Assembly: GCA_021799945.1 (NCBI GenBank)
Contig: JAJYZK010000038.1
Span: forward strand, 1-13,584
Direction of reading: 5' to 3'
DNA: 13,584 nt
Origin: Acidobacteriota bacterium
GTDB taxonomy: Bacteria > Acidobacteriota > Terriglobia > Terriglobales > Acidobacteriaceae
The notes beneath the pieces were generated by a model that had not been told where the DNA came from, did not search any database, and saw nothing but the letters and a program-made list of their open reading frames with translations. The translations under genes and the position numbers were made by a program. Positions within the stretch are counted from its first letter, which is position 1. Every line of letters begins with the position of its first letter. Below, piece after piece: positions 11,584 through 13,584 of this stretch.

Positions 11584-13584
11584 TTACCGCGCCGGCGGAG
11601 CGCCGGAGTCCGGCTGAATCGGAAACGACCTGGCCAGATATGCGGCGATCGTGGAGAGTTCGTCGTCGGTGGCGACGGCCCCGCGGCTCGACATCACCTG
11701 CACTACGTTGTTCCAATCCGCCGGGCTGAGGTGCTGGCCGGCCACGATGTTCGCGGCATGGCATCCGGAGCAGACTCGCACGGTAAGGTCGCGGCCGGGT
11801 CCGGGAGGCAGCAGATCGGAGGCGCCGGCGACGGGGGGCAGGGCCTGCGCCGCGGCCGCCGGTTGCTGGACGACCGCCGCCGGAGACGCGGTGACAATCT
11901 CCGGCGCATGGCCGTTGGCGGCGTCGGGACCGCCGGTCAGCGTAAAAACCACCAGCGCGTCGCTGCGCAGCGGGGCGCCCACCAGCCCGCCGCCGGTCGC
12001 CACCACCGCGACATACTGTTTGCCGCTCTTGTCCGCATAGGTGATCGGCGTGGATTCCGCCGAGGCCGGCAGCATTGCCGTCCAGAGGTTGGCTCCAGTC
12101 CGGGTGTCGAAGGCGCGGAAGCGGCTATCGTCGGTGGCCCCGACGAAGGTCAGTCCGCCGGCGGTGACAATGGCCCCTCCCAGCCCGGGCCGCCCGGTAT
12201 CCTGATGGCCTTTGGGCAGGCTGTCGGTGACGCCGAGCGTGGTTCGCCAGGCGATGTGTCCGCTATTGACATCGACGGCGACCAATTGGCCCCAGGGCGT
12301 CGGCGTGCAGGGCAGGTGATTGCTGGGATCCCAGAAGCGGACGAAACCGGCGAGCGGCCCGGAGTTTGAGAAGCTGCCATCCGGATTGCGAACAATCCGC
12401 ATGGGCTGGCCCAGGTTGTTGACGTTGACCACGAACAGGCCGAGCCGCGGGTCGAAGGCCCCGCCGTAGTAATTCACACCGCCCTGCGTGCCCGGCAAGG
12501 GAACCGTATACCGGTTATATTGCGGCGGCGTGAACGGAACCTCGCCCAGGAGCATGTTGTTGTCCTCTACGTAACTCTTGCACCAGGCCGCGTGCTCCGG
12601 CGTGTCGTTGTACAGATTCGAGGGACTCAACGTGTTCTGGGCCAGCGGCTCCGGCAGCACCGGAAAGGGCTGGGTCGGCGAGGTCTCTTCGCCGGGCACG
12701 TTGCTTTTGGGAACCGGGCGTTCTTCCACTCCGTAGATCGGTTTGCCCGTCTCGCGATTCAGAATGAACATGAGGGCGTTCTTATTCACCGTGGCGACGG
12801 CGGGAATGGTCTTCCCGTTGCGGTGAACGTCGAACAGGATCGGTGGAGCTTCCGTGTCGATATCCCAGATGTCGTGATGCACAACCTGGAAGTACCAGCG
12901 AAGCTTGCCGGTGGCCGCGTCGACGGCGACCAGCGAGGAGCCGAACAGATTGTTGCCGGGCCGATCCACGCCCACGCGGTCGTTGTTGGGGGCGCCGAAG
13001 GGCATGTAGAGAATTCCGCGCTTCATGTCCACGGTCATGTAGCCCCAGACGTTCACGCCGGAACGGTTTTTCCAGCTATCGCCGCCCCAGGTGTCATGCC
13101 CCGTTTCTCCCGGGCGGGGCACCGAGTGGAAGGTCCAGACCAGCTTGCCGGTGCGCGCATCCCAGGCCCGGGTGTCGCCCGCGGGACCCACTCCGCCGTT
13201 GAGCCCTCCGGGCCCTTCGCCCGGACCGGCCCCGGTGATGATCAGATTTTTGTAAATCAGGGGCGGCGACGGCAGGATGTAGATGTGGTTCATTCCCGTG
13301 GTCATCACCTCGGGCGTCTTAAGATCGACCATGCCGTTTTTCCCGAAGTCGAGGTTCGGCTTGCCGGTGGCCGCGCTGATCGAGTACATTCTGCCCCGGC
13401 GCGTCCCAAAGACGATCGCCGGCCCGGCGCCCTCGCCGCCCGGCCAATAGGAGGCTCCGCGCGACGACGCCATATCGCCGTCGGGGATGGTGAAGACCCA
13501 CTTCTCATGGCCGTTGGTCGGGTCCAGGGCGACGATTCTGCTGTACGGAGTCGTCACATACATGGCGTCCCCGATCACCAGAGG
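11584..13584 (-). CDS. PQQ-dependent quinohemoprotein dehydrogenase with C-terminal cytochrome c (N-terminus beyond right edge)
   Basis: The last 666 residues of a periplasmic PQQ beta-propeller dehydrogenase are visible; the frame is open through base 13584, so the start lies outside. Propeller blade motifs recur: IVALDPTNGHEKWVF, GDTRAWDARTGKLVWTFHSVP, LVAVDAATGKLRWYFQVVHHDIWDID (about 218-243), LVAVDVNSGHIAWRT and FRAFDTRTGANLWTA. The WKNRSGVNVWGYMTVD and PNNDRVGVDRPGNNLF blocks match the glucose/quinate-type PQQ group, so a sugar or alcohol is a reasonable but unproven substrate. An Ala/Pro-rich linker (about 560-600) leads to one c-type heme domain with CSGCH at bases 11758-11772 and M (QVMSSRG) as the candidate sixth heme ligand. 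Electrons would pass from PQQH2 to the fused heme. The gene is convergent with the queF operon. Confidence 0.92.
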   Translation of the reverse strand, partial: PLVIGDAMYVTTPYSRIVALDPTNGHEKWVFTIPDGDMASSRGASYWPGGEGAGPAIVFGTRRGRMYSISAATGKPNLDFGKNGMVDLKTPEVMTTGMNHIYILPSPPLIYKNLIITGAGPGEGPGGLNGGVGPAGDTRAWDARTGKLVWTFHSVPRPGETGHDTWGGDSWKNRSGVNVWGYMTVDMKRGILYMPFGAPNNDRVGVDRPGNNLFGSSLVAVDAATGKLRWYFQVVHHDIWDIDTEAPPILFDVHRNGKTIPAVATVNKNALMFILNRETGKPIYGVEERPVPKSNVPGEETSPTQPFPVLPEPLAQNTLSPSNLYNDTPEHAAWCKSYVEDNNMLLGEVPFTPPQYNRYTVPLPGTQGGVNYYGGAFDPRLGLFVVNVNNLGQPMRIVRNPDGSFSNSGPLAGFVRFWDPSNHLPCTPTPWGQLVAVDVNSGHIAWRTTLGVTDSLPKGHQDTGRPGLGGAIVTAGGLTFVGATDDSRFRAFDTRTGANLWTAMLPASAESTPITYADKSGKQYVAVVATGGGLVGAPLRSDALVVFTLTGGPDAANGHAPEIVTASPAAVVQQPAAAAQALPPVAGASDLLPPGPGRDLTVRVCSGCHAANIVAGQHLSPADWNNVVQVMSSRGAVATDDELSTIAAYLARSFPIQPDSGAPPAR

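Noticed and set aside
1..13584. Defence system, prophage, integron or CRISPR array
   Set aside because: No nuclease-helicase clusters, phage genes, integrase, attachment sites or spaced direct repeats were seen. All large frames resolve to metabolic or envelope genes.

Overview
The window is a GC-rich, gene-dense stretch of bacterial chromosome. It carries nine recognisable protein genes and no RNA gene, insertion sequence or CRISPR array that I can see. The gene mix (hopanoid radical SAM protein HpnJ, TolC and membrane-fusion efflux subunits, a PQQ dehydrogenase with a fused cytochrome c, unimodular QueF, DUF5996) points to a Gram-negative soil-type bacterium. My best guess is Acidobacteriota, Solibacter/Bryobacter side. 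That is inference from protein flavour and not from a marker gene.

Layout, left to right. A DUF5996 gene on the minus strand runs off the left edge (1-275). A 372-bp non-coding stretch with a cluster of hairpins separates it from a nickel/cobalt permease of the NiCoT family (648-1718, +). The permease is convergent with a secreted zinc-dependent phospholipase C-like protein (1890-3188, -), and a 117-bp nested palindrome fills the space between them. Next come a SAM-dependent O-methyltransferase (3311-3991, -), hpnJ (4126-5604, -), a TolC-family outer-membrane channel (5659-6969, -) and a membrane-fusion protein (7154-8395, -). The last three lie in efflux adaptor, TolC, hpnJ order and may be one transcription unit, although the gaps hold a tandem repeat and a strong hairpin. 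A 230-bp divergent promoter region leads to a tight plus-strand operon: queF (8626-9021), a spinster-like MFS transporter (9028-10317) and a membrane GT2 glycosyltransferase (10320-11549), with gaps of 6 and 2 bases. A PQQ quinohemoprotein (11584 to beyond the right edge, -) converges on it.

The functional theme of the middle is the cell envelope: hopanoid head-group processing (HpnJ), two of the three parts of a tripartite pump, a lipid-transporter-like MFS and a lipid-type glycosyltransferase. The most noteworthy non-coding signals are the nested palindrome at 1716-1832, two arrays of related 12-bp tandem repeats (3220-3255 and 6989-7023, opposite orientation), and -10-like boxes placed so close to the start codons of queF and the O-methyltransferase that leaderless transcripts are plausible. 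I did not find a clearly novel multi-gene system. The nearest candidates are the hpnJ/efflux neighbourhood and the queF-MFS-GT2 operon.
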